The translations under genes were made by a program, and so were the position numbers. DNA of 64,000 nt from Streptococcus anginosus (GTDB taxonomy: Bacteria; Bacillota; Bacilli; Lactobacillales; Streptococcaceae): assembly GCF_001697145.1 (NCBI RefSeq), contig NZ_CP012719.1:778501-842500 (forward strand), written 5' to 3'. Each line of letters starts with the position of its first letter. Within the stretch, counting starts at the first letter, position 1. Positions 37,834 to 47,215 of the stretch are shown piece by piece. The notes under the pieces are model-generated. The model did no database searches. It was not told the DNA's origin and worked only from the letters and a program-made list of their open reading frames with translations.

Positions 37834-39051
37834 ATGAAAAATGCACGTGACATAGAGCTGATCAATAGTGGAAAGCGAGTGGTAGCTATTACCATATTGT
37901 CCATTCTGATAGGATTAGTGATCGGAGTTACTGATACGATATTTGGACGAACTCTCATATTTTTAAGCGAAGTTCGGTCAATGCATCCTTTTTACTTGAT
38001 TCCTTTTTTGGCTTTAGCAGGATTAGCGATTGTATTTCTTTATCAAAAATACGGCGGAAAAAGTAGTAAAGGGATGACCTTGATTTTTGATGTAGGACAT
38101 GGTGTAGAGAATCATATCCCAAAGCGCCTGATCCCTTTGGTTATATTGACAACTTGGATGACGCACCTTTTTGGTGGCTCAGCTGGTCGAGAAGGAGTAG
38201 CAGTACAATTAGGAGCAACAGTTTCTCATTGGTTTGGCAAGAAATTTTCTATCCCCAACACTTCAAAAATCTTTTTAGTCACAGGAATGGCTGCTGGTTT
38301 TGCTGGACTGTTTCAAACACCGCTGGCGGCAATTTTGTTTGCAATGGAAGTCTTGGTTGTAGGAACCATGCAACTGACGGCTCTGTATTCTGCAATGATT
38401 GCTTCTTTCGTTGCTTCTTGGACATCGCATGCGTTAGGGCTTGAGAAGTTTGTACAGCCAATTTCTGTGCATCTGGTATTGTCACCGACGCTTCTTATCA
38501 AATTAGTGTTTCTTGGAGTTCTTTTTGGACTTTGCGGCAATGTATTTGCTTATGCTCTCTCATGGAGCAAAAAGAAAGCAGCAATTACTTTTCCAAATCC
38601 CTACAAACGAATTGTCGTTATGGGAATATTTTTAAGTATCGTCTTTCTGCTGTTAGATAAAGGTCGCTACTCAGGGCTTGGAACAAATTTGATTGCAGCT
38701 AGTTTTGCTGGTCAGCCCGTCTATGTATATGATTGGCTCTTCAAGTTACTTCTAACAGTTTTGACTTTGGCAGCTGGCTTTCAAGGTGGAGAAGTGACAC
38801 CGCTTTTTGCAATTGGTACAAGCTTAGGTGTGTTGCTAGCAGGTCTATTTGGACTTCCAGTTGGTTTGGTTGCTGCACTAGGTTATGCTGCTGTTTTTGG
38901 AAGTGCAACCTCTACTTTCTTAGGCCCGATTTTAATTGGTTGTGAAGTATTTGGCTTTACTAATTTCCCCTATTTTTTCATAGTGTGTGTGGTGGCATTT
39001 TCTCTACATCGTCAGCATTCGATTTATGGAGCTCAAAAAATTCGATATTGA
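37834..39051 (+). CDS. CLC-F fluoride/proton antiporter
   Basis: A 405-residue CLC-family membrane protein with about ten hydrophobic segments. It lacks the GSGIP chloride motif. Instead it has Met81 (GMTLIF), the gating Glu120 in GREGVAVQ, Glu320 and Thr322 in GGEVTP, and Tyr398. From memory, the characterised Enterococcus CLC-F uses Met79, Glu118, Glu318, Thr320 and Tyr396, a constant offset of two. I therefore call it a fluoride exporter driven by proton entry rather than a chloride channel. It is probably co-transcribed with the chorismate mutase gene. Confidence 0.9.
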   Translation: MKNARDIELINSGKRVVAITILSILIGLVIGVTDTIFGRTLIFLSEVRSMHPFYLIPFLALAGLAIVFLYQKYGGKSSKGMTLIFDVGHGVENHIPKRLIPLVILTTWMTHLFGGSAGREGVAVQLGATVSHWFGKKFSIPNTSKIFLVTGMAAGFAGLFQTPLAAILFAMEVLVVGTMQLTALYSAMIASFVASWTSHALGLEKFVQPISVHLVLSPTLLIKLVFLGVLFGLCGNVFAYALSWSKKKAAITFPNPYKRIVVMGIFLSIVFLLLDKGRYSGLGTNLIAASFAGQPVYVYDWLFKLLLTVLTLAAGFQGGEVTPLFAIGTSLGVLLAGLFGLPVGLVAALGYAAVFGSATSTFLGPILIGCEVFGFTNFPYFFIVCVVAFSLHRQHSIYGAQKIRY

Positions 39052-39060
39052 AGCATGTTT

Positions 39061-39097
39061 TCTCCTGCGAGGTTTTAACTTGTAGGAGATTTTTATT
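39061..39097 (+). terminator. Terminator after the fluoride antiporter gene
   Basis: TCTCCTGC / GTAGGAGA (8-bp stem with one wobble) followed by TTTTTATTTT. Confidence 0.7.
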
Positions 39098-39103
39098 TTG
39101 TGT

Positions 39104-39109
39104 TATACT
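39104..39109 (+). promoter_or_regulatory. thyA promoter (extended -10)
   Basis: TATACT with an upstream TG, right after the preceding terminator. Confidence 0.6.
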
Positions 39110-39138
39110 AGAAAAAGCAATATTAGAAAAGGTAAATC

Positions 39139-39978
39139 ATGACAAAAGCAGATACTATTTTTAAAGAAAATATTCGAAAAATTTTACATGAAGGTGTTTT
39201 TTCTGAAAATGCACGCCCTCGTTATAAAAACGGGAAAGTGGCTAACTCTAAGTATATTACAGGTTCTTTTGCTGAATACGACTTGAGCAAGGGAGAATTT
39301 CCTATTACAACGCTTCGGCCGATTGCTATTAAGTCAGCTATCAAAGAGGTGCTCTGGATTTACCAAGACCAATCCAATAGCTTAGATATTTTAGAAGAAA
39401 AGTACAATGTTCATTATTGGAATGATTGGGAAGTAGGAGATACTCGCACGATTGGCTTGCGCTATGGCGCTGTTGTTAAGAAACATGATATTATCAATAA
39501 AATCTTGAAACAGCTAGAAATCAATCCTTGGAATCGACGAAATATTATCTCGCTTTGGGATTATGAAGCATTTGAAGAAACAGAAGGTCTACTACCGTGT
39601 GCTTTTCAGACCATGTTTGATGTACGCCGTGTAGACGGTGACATTTATCTGGATGCAACTCTGACACAACGCTCAAATGATATGCTAGTAGCTCATCACA
39701 TCAATGCCATGCAGTATGTAGCATTGCAAATGATGATTGCTAAGCATTTTGGCTGGAAAGTTGGTAAATTCTTTTATTTTGTCAATAATTTGCACATTTA
39801 TGATAATCAATTTGAACAGGCTAAAGAATTACTTCGACGTGAACCAACTAACTGTACGCCACGCTTGGTTTTAAATGTTCCAGACGGAACCAACTTTTTT
39901 GACATTAAAGCAGAATATTTTGAATTAGTTGATTATGATCCTGTTAAGCCGCAGTTGAAATTTGATTTAGCGATTTGA
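39139..39978 (+). CDS. thyA: Thymidylate synthase
   Basis: Makes dTMP from dUMP, with methylene-tetrahydrofolate as methyl donor and reductant. The 279 residues show [20 protein letters not shown], the catalytic Cys in [14 protein letters not shown], the Arg/Ser/Asp block [19 protein letters not shown], and [14 protein letters not shown]. The form is the ThyA of Firmicutes. It is followed by dfrA, which recycles the dihydrofolate that this enzyme makes. The start is ATG at 39139 after AAAAGG. Confidence 0.96.
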   Translation: MTKADTIFKENIRKILHEGVFSENARPRYKNGKVANSKYITGSFAEYDLSKGEFPITTLRPIAIKSAIKEVLWIYQDQSNSLDILEEKYNVHYWNDWEVGDTRTIGLRYGAVVKKHDIINKILKQLEINPWNRRNIISLWDYEAFEETEGLLPCAFQTMFDVRRVDGDIYLDATLTQRSNDMLVAHHINAMQYVALQMMIAKHFGWKVGKFFYFVNNLHIYDNQFEQAKELLRREPTNCTPRLVLNVPDGTNFFDIKAEYFELVDYDPVKPQLKFDLAI

Positions 39979-40019
39979 GAATGAAGTAATTTTCAGATTT
40001 TCAAAATCTAAAAAATAAA

Positions 40020-40118
40020 GGGCTGTATCTAACTATTTTCACCAGACATCATAAAAGAATGGATTTCTTGTGCAATATAAATTAGTGTTGATTTGATAGT
40101 TAAAGTCAGCCTTTTTTT
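40020..40118 (+). terminator. Long imperfect hairpin between thyA and dfrA
   Basis: GGCTG...TAACTA (40021-40035) pairs imperfectly with TAGTTA...CAGCC (40097-40111), followed by seven T (40112-40118). The arms are 61 bases apart. It may be a terminator, or a small element with inverted ends. Confidence 0.5.
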
Positions 40119-40129
40119 GTGAAATTTGA

Positions 40130-40135
40130 TAAAAT
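40130..40135 (+). promoter_or_regulatory. dfrA promoter (extended -10)
   Basis: TGATAAAAT, with TAAAAT at 40130-40135. Confidence 0.5.
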
Positions 40136-40162
40136 AGAAATATCAATTCAAAGGATGAGGAA

Positions 40163-40675
40163 ATGATAAAGAAAATTGTAGCTATTTGGGCGCAAGATGA
40201 GAATGGCTTGATTGGGCGAAACAACACATTGCCCTGGCATTTACCAGCTGATCTCAAGCATTTTAAAGAAATGACAACTGGGCAGGCTATTTTAATGGGG
40301 CGAGTGACATTTGATGGGATGAACCGCAGAGTATTGCCCAATCGCACGACAATTATTTTGACGAGAGACAAATCATATCAAGCAGAGAATGAGCGAGTTC
40401 TGGTGTTTCATGATGTTGATTCTGTTATGAAATGGTATGAGACTCAGGAAAAAACTCTTTATATTATTGGCGGTGGTCAGATTTTTTCTGCGTTCGAGCC
40501 CTTAATAGATGAATTAGTTATTACCCGTATTCATGCTCGTTTACAAGGTGATACTTATTTCCCAAAAGATTTTGATATGACGAAATTTCAGGATCTGTCT
40601 CATCAGTTTCATGCCAAAGATGAAAAGAATGAGTATGACTTTACTGTCACAACCTTTCAGAGAAAGGAGTCGTAA
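40163..40675 (+). CDS. dfrA: Dihydrofolate reductase
   Basis: Reduces dihydrofolate with NADPH and is the target of trimethoprim. The 170 residues contain [32 protein letters not shown] with the substrate-binding Asp30, [11 protein letters not shown], and [12 protein letters not shown]. The Ile after LY (Ile101 here) corresponds to the pneumococcal position where Leu gives trimethoprim resistance, so the wild-type residue is seen. The stop overlaps the next start (TAATG). It is first of a probable dfrA-orf-clpX-ysxC operon. Confidence 0.95.
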   Translation: MIKKIVAIWAQDENGLIGRNNTLPWHLPADLKHFKEMTTGQAILMGRVTFDGMNRRVLPNRTTIILTRDKSYQAENERVLVFHDVDSVMKWYETQEKTLYIIGGGQIFSAFEPLIDELVITRIHARLQGDTYFPKDFDMTKFQDLSHQFHAKDEKNEYDFTVTTFQRKES

Positions 40676-40848
40676 TGGAACGTAGTATTTTCGGATTTTT
40701 TACGGCTCTTTTATGTGTCGTTTGTGTTATGGCGGCAACGCAAGCTTTTCGTAAAAAACGGTATGGATTGTCAGTACTCTTTTGGCTGAATGCTTTTACA
40801 AATTTGGTGAATAGTATTCATGCTTTTTATATGACCTTATTTAAATGA
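40675..40848 (+). CDS. 57-residue two-helix membrane protein
   Basis: The ATG at 40675 shares its A with the dfrA stop, and AAGGAG (40664-40669) sits five bases before it. The protein runs [20 protein letters not shown], a basic turn (FRKKRYG), then a second hydrophobic segment (LSVLFWLNAFTNLVNSIHAF), and stops at 40846-40848. A small ORF at this place between dfrA and clpX is, as I recall, kept in related streptococci. Its function is unknown. The tight coupling to dfrA argues that it is translated. Confidence 0.8.
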   Translation: MERSIFGFFTALLCVVCVMAATQAFRKKRYGLSVLFWLNAFTNLVNSIHAFYMTLFK

Positions 40849-40886
40849 GAAAAAAGAATAAACAACGAATAGAATTGGAGTGAAAA

Positions 40887-42119
40887 ATGCCTACAAATCG
40901 TACAAACGAAATGATGGTTTATTGTTCTTTTTGTGGTAAAAGCCAAGAAGAAGTGCAAAAGATCATCGCAGGAAATAATGCCTTTATTTGTAATGAATGT
41001 GTGGAATTAGCACAAGAAATCATCAGAGAGGAACTAGCAGAAGAAGTGCTAGCAGACTTGTCAGAAGTGCCAAAACCACAAGAACTACTCAATATTTTGA
41101 ATCACTATGTGATTGGACAAGACCGTGCTAAGCGTGCTTTGGCTGTGGCTGTCTACAATCACTATAAACGCATCAATTTTCATGATAATCGTGAAGATGA
41201 GGAAGATGTCGAATTGCAGAAATCCAATATCCTTATGATTGGTCCAACTGGTTCTGGCAAGACCTTCCTCGCTCAAACTTTAGCAAAAAGTCTGAATGTT
41301 CCTTTTGCGATTGCAGATGCGACAGCTTTGACAGAAGCTGGGTATGTCGGAGAAGATGTTGAAAATATTCTCTTGAAACTCTTGCAAGCAGCAGATTTCA
41401 ATATTGAGCGTGCTGAACGTGGTATCATCTATGTAGATGAGATTGACAAAATTGCGAAGAAAAGCGAAAATGTCTCTATTACTCGTGATGTGTCTGGTGA
41501 AGGTGTTCAGCAAGCACTCCTCAAGATTATTGAAGGAACTGTAGCTAGCGTACCTCCGCAAGGCGGCCGCAAGCATCCTCAACAAGAGATGATTCAAGTA
41601 GATACGAAAAATATTCTCTTTATCGTTGGTGGTGCATTTGACGGTATTGAAGAAATTGTCAAACAACGTCTAGGCGAAAAAATTATCGGTTTTGGTCAAA
41701 ACAACAAAGCCATTGATGAAACTGGTTCTTATATGCAAGAAATCATCTCTGAAGATATTCAAAAATTTGGCTTGATTCCTGAATTGATTGGTCGTTTGCC
41801 TGTATTTGCAGCGCTTGAGCCTTTAACAGTTGATGATTTGGTGCGAATCCTTCGCGAACCAAAGAATGCTTTAGTGAAGCAATATCAGACTCTTCTTTCT
41901 TATGATGATGTCAAATTGGAGTTTGATGATGATGCTCTTCAGGAAATCGCTAACAAGGCCATTGAACGCAAGACAGGTGCGCGTGGATTACGTTCGATTA
42001 TCGAGGAAACTATGATGGATGTCATGTTTGAAGTTCCAAGTCAAGAAAATGTGAAGCTGGTACGGATTACCAAGGAAGCAGTTGACGGAACGGATAAGCC
42101 GATTTTAGAAACAGCATAA
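40887..42119 (+). CDS. clpX: ClpX, ATPase subunit of the ClpXP protease
   Basis: A hexameric AAA+ unfoldase that delivers tagged proteins to ClpP. The 410 residues have an N-terminal zinc-binding domain ([11 protein letters not shown]...FICNEC, residues about 11-37), Walker A GPTGSGKT, Walker [11 protein letters not shown], the pore loop GYVGEDVE, and the IGF loop (KIIGFGQN) that docks on ClpP. The ATG at 40887 follows TTGGAG. It is followed by ysxC after 11 bp. Confidence 0.97.
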   Translation: MPTNRTNEMMVYCSFCGKSQEEVQKIIAGNNAFICNECVELAQEIIREELAEEVLADLSEVPKPQELLNILNHYVIGQDRAKRALAVAVYNHYKRINFHDNREDEEDVELQKSNILMIGPTGSGKTFLAQTLAKSLNVPFAIADATALTEAGYVGEDVENILLKLLQAADFNIERAERGIIYVDEIDKIAKKSENVSITRDVSGEGVQQALLKIIEGTVASVPPQGGRKHPQQEMIQVDTKNILFIVGGAFDGIEEIVKQRLGEKIIGFGQNNKAIDETGSYMQEIISEDIQKFGLIPELIGRLPVFAALEPLTVDDLVRILREPKNALVKQYQTLLSYDDVKLEFDDDALQEIANKAIERKTGARGLRSIIEETMMDVMFEVPSQENVKLVRITKEAVDGTDKPILETA

Positions 42120-42130
42120 AGAGGTGTGCA

Positions 42131-42718
42131 ATGGAAATTAACACACACAATGCAGAAATTTTGCTAAGTGCAGCCAACAAATCTCATTATCCGCAAGACG
42201 AGATTCCTGAAATTGCCCTTGCAGGACGATCCAATGTTGGAAAATCTTCCTTTATCAATACATTGTTAAATCGAAAAAATTTAGCTCGAACTTCTGGTAA
42301 ACCAGGAAAAACGCAACTGCTTAATTTTTTCAACATTGATGATAAGCTCCGCTTTGTGGATGTCCCAGGCTATGGTTATGCTAAAGTTTCTAAAACAGAA
42401 CGAGCGAAGTGGGGCAAGATGATCGAGGAATATCTGACGAGCAGGGAAAATCTTAGAGCAGTTGTCAGTCTAGTGGACGTTCGCCATGAGCCAAGTACAG
42501 ACGACGTACAAATGTACGAATTTCTCAAATATTATGAAATACCAGTCATTGTCGTAGCCACGAAAGCTGACAAAGTTCCACGCGGCAAATGGAACAAGTA
42601 TGAATCAGTCATTAAGAAAAAGTTAGATTTTGATAAAAATGATGATTTTATTATTTTTTCATCTGTTAATAAAGATGGTTTAGATGCAGCTTGGGATGCG
42701 ATTTTGGAAAAAATTTAG
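42131..42718 (+). CDS. ysxC: Ribosome-biogenesis GTPase YsxC/EngB
   Basis: An essential GTPase for 50S subunit assembly in Firmicutes. Its 195 residues carry G1 GRSNVGKSS, the switch region [15 protein letters not shown]3 DVPGYG, G4 TKAD and G5 SSV. It is the usual partner of clpX in streptococci. AGAGGTG precedes the ATG. A terminator follows ten bases after the stop. Confidence 0.96.
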   Translation: MEINTHNAEILLSAANKSHYPQDEIPEIALAGRSNVGKSSFINTLLNRKNLARTSGKPGKTQLLNFFNIDDKLRFVDVPGYGYAKVSKTERAKWGKMIEEYLTSRENLRAVVSLVDVRHEPSTDDVQMYEFLKYYEIPVIVVATKADKVPRGKWNKYESVIKKKLDFDKNDDFIIFSSVNKDGLDAAWDAILEKI

Positions 42719-42727
42719 GAATTGAAG

Positions 42728-42757
42728 AAAAACTGAGAATCATTTTCTCGGTTTTTT
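42728..42757 (+). terminator. ysxC terminator
   Basis: AAACTGAGAA / TTCTCGGTTT with one G-T pair and a short loop, then TTTTTT. Confidence 0.8.
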
Positions 42758-42805
42758 ATAATGAATCTGTCACTAAATTGTAACTAAGAACTGGGAATTT
42801 TATGT

Positions 42806-42811
42806 TATAAT
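42806..42811 (+). promoter_or_regulatory. Glucosaminidase promoter (extended -10)
   Basis: TGTTATAAT, hexamer at 42806-42811. No well-spaced -35. Confidence 0.6.
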
Positions 42812-42840
42812 CAAAATATATTATACTGGAGAAATAAGCT

Positions 42841-43548
42841 ATGAGAAAGAAAAAATTGAAAAAAGGAATTTTAACAGTTCTAGCTTTGGTGACCGCTGCT
42901 TTATTGGTTAGTGCAGTTTTGTCCAAGCAAGTTCACCCAGCTAGTGCCAATGACGAGACTTACCAACGTCCGTTGACCCAAACAGAAGTGTTTATTTCAC
43001 AAATTGGTGAGACTGCTCGTCAATTGGGACAAGAGAATGATTTGTATGCTTCGGTTATGATTGCACAAGCCATTCTGGAAAGCAATTCTGGACGTTCCGC
43101 TTTGTCAGCCGCTCCTCATCATAATTTATTTGGCATCAAAGGACAGTATGCTGGTCAGTCAGCCACAATGCCTACACTAGAAGATGATGGACAAGGAAAT
43201 AGTTATAATGTCAATGCAGAATTTAGATCCTATCCAAGTTATGTTGAATCTTTACAAGACTATGTGGCGATTTTAAAACATAGCCGCTACACTTATGCTT
43301 GGAAGAGTAATACGACTAGCTATATGAATGCGACTGCTGCTTTAACAGGTGTCTATGCAACGGATACAAGCTATAATGTTAAGTTGAATAATTTGATTCA
43401 ACAATATAATTTGACACAATACGATGTACCAAATGTGCAAGCAACCAATGTTGCAACAACTAACAAAGTCTACAATCCTTATCGCCAACAATACACAACA
43501 CAAGAAGTGTTAGATTTGGATGTTGCTTGGGCAAATCGTCATCAATAA
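42841..43548 (+). CDS. Secreted N-acetylglucosaminidase (GH73 type)
   Basis: A 235-residue protein with a signal peptide (KKKLKKGILTVLALVTAALL, cleavage near ASA-ND, about residue 37). A GH73/LytG-like domain (about 48-195) follows, with ASVMIAQAILESNSGRSALS, where the Glu is the likely catalytic acid, and HNLFGIKGQYAG and FRSYPSYVESLQDYVAIL. It should cut GlcNAc-MurNAc bonds in peptidoglycan. The C-terminal 40 residues form a Tyr/Asn/Gln-rich tail with no recognised cell-wall-binding repeats. It is monocistronic, with its own promoter. Confidence 0.88.
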   Translation: MRKKKLKKGILTVLALVTAALLVSAVLSKQVHPASANDETYQRPLTQTEVFISQIGETARQLGQENDLYASVMIAQAILESNSGRSALSAAPHHNLFGIKGQYAGQSATMPTLEDDGQGNSYNVNAEFRSYPSYVESLQDYVAILKHSRYTYAWKSNTTSYMNATAALTGVYATDTSYNVKLNNLIQQYNLTQYDVPNVQATNVATTNKVYNPYRQQYTTQEVLDLDVAWANRHQ

Positions 43549-43720
43549 TATTTTATTTGAAAGAAATTTAGTAGGAGAGAGCGACATCGTTCTTCTCCTT
43601 TTTATCTGGAATTCATCTAACAAAAATTCTCCTATAAAAATAATTGTATCCGCTAACAAATCACAGAGAAGGCTAGATTATGATAAAATAGAACTAGTTT
43701 TGTGTAGGAAAAGAGATTTC

Positions 43721-45466
43721 ATGAAAGATTTATTGAAATATTTTAAAGGTTATATCAAGGAATCCTTGTTGGGGCCACTTTTTAAATTATTAGAAGCTAG
43801 TTTTGAACTATTGGTGCCAATTTTGATTGCAACAATTGTGGACCAAACAATCCCTAAAAAAGATAGTGCGCATCTTTATGCCATGGTCTTTTTATTGGTT
43901 GTCCTTGCATCGTTTGGTGTTGTTGTGGCGATTATTGCTCAATATTATTCCTCAAAAGCAGCGGTAGGTTTTACACGTCAATTAACCAAAGATTTATATC
44001 AAAAGATTATGCGTTTGCCAAAAGTTAGTCGAGATAGCTTGACGACATCTAGTCTGGTCACTCGTTTAACAAGTGATACTTATCAAATTCAGACCGGTAT
44101 CAATCAATTTCTTCGTCTTTTTTTGCGCGCGCCGATTATTGTTTTTGGCTCAATAATCATGGCATTTTTGATTAGTCCAAGTATTACAGTTTGGTTTTTA
44201 CTCATGGTCGTCATCCTAACGGGCATTATCTATGTTATGTCACGCTTGGTGAATCCGCTTTACGCTAAAATTCGCCAGATTACAGATAAAATTGTCAATA
44301 TGACACGCCAGCAACTGCAAGGTATGCGTGTTATCCGTGCCTTTGGGCAAACAAATAAAGAAATTCATGAGTTTAGAGATACCAATGAAATTTATAAGAC
44401 CTGGCAGATAAAAACAGGAGTTTGGTCTAGTTTGATTAGCCCGTTGACTTTTTTAGTGGTAAATAGCACGTTAGTCATGGTTATTTGGCATGGGAATCTA
44501 GTTATTGGACAGGATTTGCTGACGCAAGGGAAATTAGTCGCTTTAGTCAATTACCTTTTGCAAATCTTGATAGAGTTGTTGAAACTGGCAATGCTTGTCA
44601 CTTCTTTGAACCAAAGTTACATCAGCGCTGGACGAATCCAAGAGGTCTTTGAACAGGAAGAGGAAGATGTGTTAGCAGAGCTGCCAATACGGCATTCTGT
44701 TGGCACTCAATCTATTTCTGCCGAAAATGTTACCTTTACCTATCCACAAGCTGCTAGTCCAGCTTTGGAAAATATTTCGTTTGACGTACTATCTGGTCAG
44801 ACTTTGGGAGTGATTGGTGGAACAGGCTCAGGAAAATCAACCTTGGTGCAGCTCTTAGCGCATTTGTATACGATTGATACTGGTCAGTTGGCTATTTTCA
44901 AAAATGGTCGAAGCCCTAGAAACCTTGAAGAGTGGCGCACTTGGATGAGTTTGGTGCCACAAAAAGCAGAATTGTTCCGCGGTACGATTCGCTCAAATTT
45001 ATTGCTGGGTTTGGAATACAAGGTGACGGATGAACAACTTTGGTGGGCTCTTGATATTGCGCAGGCTAGTGACTTTGTACAGGAAAAAGAAGGTCAGCTA
45101 GATGCAGTAGTAGAAGCTTTTGGTCGGAATTTTTCCGGTGGTCAACGCCAACGGTTGACGATTGCGCGCGCTATTTTACAAAAAGCACCTTTTCTGGTGC
45201 TGGATGATTCCACTTCGGCGCTTGATTATTTAACAGAAGCTAAACTATTGCAAGCGATTAAAGAGCAGTTAAAGAACACAAGTTTGATTTTAATTTCACA
45301 GCGAACCAATAGCTTGCGTGCAGCTGATCAGATACTTGTCTTGGACAAGGGTCGGCAGGTCGCTCTTGGCAAACATGAAGATTTGCTTCAAACGAGCGCT
45401 ATTTATCGAGAAATTCATCTCTCACAACATAGTAAGGAGGAAGAGCATGAAAACGAGGTATTCTAA
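43721..45466 (+). CDS. Heterodimeric ABC exporter, subunit with degenerate NBD
   Basis: A 581-residue half-transporter with six membrane helices (about 20-310) and an ATPase domain. Walker A is GGTGSGKST and the signature FSGGQRQRLTIARAI is intact. Walker B reads FLVLDDSTSALD, with Asp in place of the catalytic Glu, and the H-loop is ISQRTNSL, with Gln in place of His. Its own ATP site is therefore non-catalytic, as in one half of heterodimeric exporters such as LmrCD/BmrCD. The frame stays open to 43520, but the ATG at 43721 follows AGGAAAAGAG and a TGATAAAAT (43681-43689). Multidrug export is a guess. Confidence 0.88.
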   Translation: MKDLLKYFKGYIKESLLGPLFKLLEASFELLVPILIATIVDQTIPKKDSAHLYAMVFLLVVLASFGVVVAIIAQYYSSKAAVGFTRQLTKDLYQKIMRLPKVSRDSLTTSSLVTRLTSDTYQIQTGINQFLRLFLRAPIIVFGSIIMAFLISPSITVWFLLMVVILTGIIYVMSRLVNPLYAKIRQITDKIVNMTRQQLQGMRVIRAFGQTNKEIHEFRDTNEIYKTWQIKTGVWSSLISPLTFLVVNSTLVMVIWHGNLVIGQDLLTQGKLVALVNYLLQILIELLKLAMLVTSLNQSYISAGRIQEVFEQEEEDVLAELPIRHSVGTQSISAENVTFTYPQAASPALENISFDVLSGQTLGVIGGTGSGKSTLVQLLAHLYTIDTGQLAIFKNGRSPRNLEEWRTWMSLVPQKAELFRGTIRSNLLLGLEYKVTDEQLWWALDIAQASDFVQEKEGQLDAVVEAFGRNFSGGQRQRLTIARAILQKAPFLVLDDSTSALDYLTEAKLLQAIKEQLKNTSLILISQRTNSLRAADQILVLDKGRQVALGKHEDLLQTSAIYREIHLSQHSKEEEHENEVF

Positions 45467-47195
45467 AAGTGGTCTGAAACGCCTTGCAAGTGATTTATTG
45501 CAGCAACGCTGGCTTTTTCTACTAGCTACAATTGGAACGATTGTTCAGGTTGCTTTGACCATTTATTTGCCGATTTTGATTGGGAATGCAGTTGATAGTG
45601 TTCTACTTCCTGATGCAAGTCAGCATTTGCTTCCAATTCTCTCGAAAATGGGTATGGTGATTGTTGCCAATACAGCGATTCAATGGCTCAATCCTTTAAT
45701 CTATAATCAGTTGATTTATAGTTATAGTCAGAAACTTCGGGATGCAGTCATTCAAAAAATTCATCGACTTCCCTTGGCTTATCTTGATCGTCAAGGGAGT
45801 GGTGATTTAGTGAGTCGCTTGACGACGGACGTGGAGCAGTTAAATAATAGTCTGCTCATGGTCTTCAATCAGTTTTTTGTAGGCGTGTTGACTATTCTTG
45901 TAACGATTGTGACAATGGCAAAGATTGACTTTTTCATGATGATGTTAGTCTTGCTTTTAACTCCCTTATCTATGCTGATTGCGCGTTTTATTGCCCGTAA
46001 AAGTTACAAGCTGTTTCAAAAACAAACAACAGCTCGAGGGCTGCAGACGCAGCTCATTGAAGAAAGTTTCTCTCAAGAAAGTTTGATTCACAGTTTCAAT
46101 GCCCAAGAGCAATTCATTACGGATTTTACAAAGGGCAATGAGAGCTATGCGGACTATTCTCAGGATGCTATCTTTTATTCCTCTACTGTCAATCCAGCGA
46201 CGCGCTTCGTGAATGCTCTTATTTATGCCATTGTTGTTGGATTTGGTGCGGTTCGTATCATTAATGGCTCTAGTTTCACAGTTGGACAATTAGTGACATT
46301 CTTAAATTATGTCAACCAATACACCAAACCATTCAACGATATTTCGTCTGTTATGGCTGAATTACAAAGTGCCCTTGCTTGTGCAGAGCGCCTGTACATG
46401 ATTTTAGATGAAAAAGAAGTTGTAGAAACTGGAAAAGAAGAACTCACGAGTGAAGCAGTACAGGGTGCGGTTCATTTTGAGCACGTCCGTTTTGGTTATG
46501 AAAAAGATAAACCCTTGATTCACGATTTAAACATGACCGTTCCAGCAGGAAGCAAAGTTGCTATTGTCGGGCCAACTGGTGCTGGAAAATCGACTTTAAT
46601 CAATCTCCTCATGCGTTTTTATAATGTAGATGCGGGTAAGATTAAGTTAGACGACAGAGATATTACAGATTACACCAGAGTTTCATTTCGCCAGCAGTTT
46701 GGTATGGTTTTACAAGAAACATGGCTGAAGACGGGGACAATTCATGAAAATATTGCTTTTGGGCGACCAGAGGCTAGCCGAGAAGAAGTAATTGCAGCAG
46801 CTAAAGCTGCTAATGCTCATTTCTTTATTCAGCAATTGCCACATGGCTATGATACTTATCTAGCAGATGCAGGAGATTCTTTGTCACAAGGACAACGGCA
46901 GTTATTGACCATTGCGCGTGTTTTTCTAGCGGTTCCTAAAATCCTGATTTTGGATGAAGCAACCTCCTCTATTGATACGCGGACTGAAGTACTCATTCAA
47001 GAGGCTTTTAATAAGCTCATGGTAGGGCGAACCAGTTTTATCATTGCTCATCGCTTGTCTACCATTCAGAATGCAGATATCATTTTAGTGTTGGTTGACG
47101 GAGATATTGTGGAACATGGCAGTCATCAAGAGCTGATGCGAGCACAAGGCGTTTATTACCAAATGCAGACAGCTCAAGGGAACTTGGCTGTTTAA
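45447..47195 (+). CDS. Heterodimeric ABC exporter, catalytic subunit
   Basis: The 582-residue partner of the preceding half-transporter: six helices, Walker A GPTGAGKST, a variant signature LSQGQRQLLTIARV, canonical Walker B LILDEATSSID with Glu, and His in IIAHRLSTI. Combined with the FSGGQ signature of the first subunit it forms the one competent ATP site. The other site is degenerate on both sides. The ATG at 45447 is six bases after AAGGAGG, inside the upstream gene (20-base overlap), so a 1:1 complex is expected. The substrate is unknown. Confidence 0.9.
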   Translation: MKTRYSKSGLKRLASDLLQQRWLFLLATIGTIVQVALTIYLPILIGNAVDSVLLPDASQHLLPILSKMGMVIVANTAIQWLNPLIYNQLIYSYSQKLRDAVIQKIHRLPLAYLDRQGSGDLVSRLTTDVEQLNNSLLMVFNQFFVGVLTILVTIVTMAKIDFFMMMLVLLLTPLSMLIARFIARKSYKLFQKQTTARGLQTQLIEESFSQESLIHSFNAQEQFITDFTKGNESYADYSQDAIFYSSTVNPATRFVNALIYAIVVGFGAVRIINGSSFTVGQLVTFLNYVNQYTKPFNDISSVMAELQSALACAERLYMILDEKEVVETGKEELTSEAVQGAVHFEHVRFGYEKDKPLIHDLNMTVPAGSKVAIVGPTGAGKSTLINLLMRFYNVDAGKIKLDDRDITDYTRVSFRQQFGMVLQETWLKTGTIHENIAFGRPEASREEVIAAAKAANAHFFIQQLPHGYDTYLADAGDSLSQGQRQLLTIARVFLAVPKILILDEATSSIDTRTEVLIQEAFNKLMVGRTSFIIAHRLSTIQNADIILVLVDGDIVEHGSHQELMRAQGVYYQMQTAQGNLAV

Positions 47196-47215
47196 GATCG
47201 ACTAGGAGAACAAAC

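Noticed and set aside
40163..40675. Trimethoprim-resistant dfr allele
   Set aside because: The residue at the known Ile-to-Leu resistance position is Ile; other changes cannot be interpreted without an alignment.
43520..43720. N-terminal extension of the first ABC exporter subunit
   Set aside because: The extra 67 codons overlap the glucosaminidase end and contain the likely promoter; the ATG at 43721 has the ribosome site and matches the family start.
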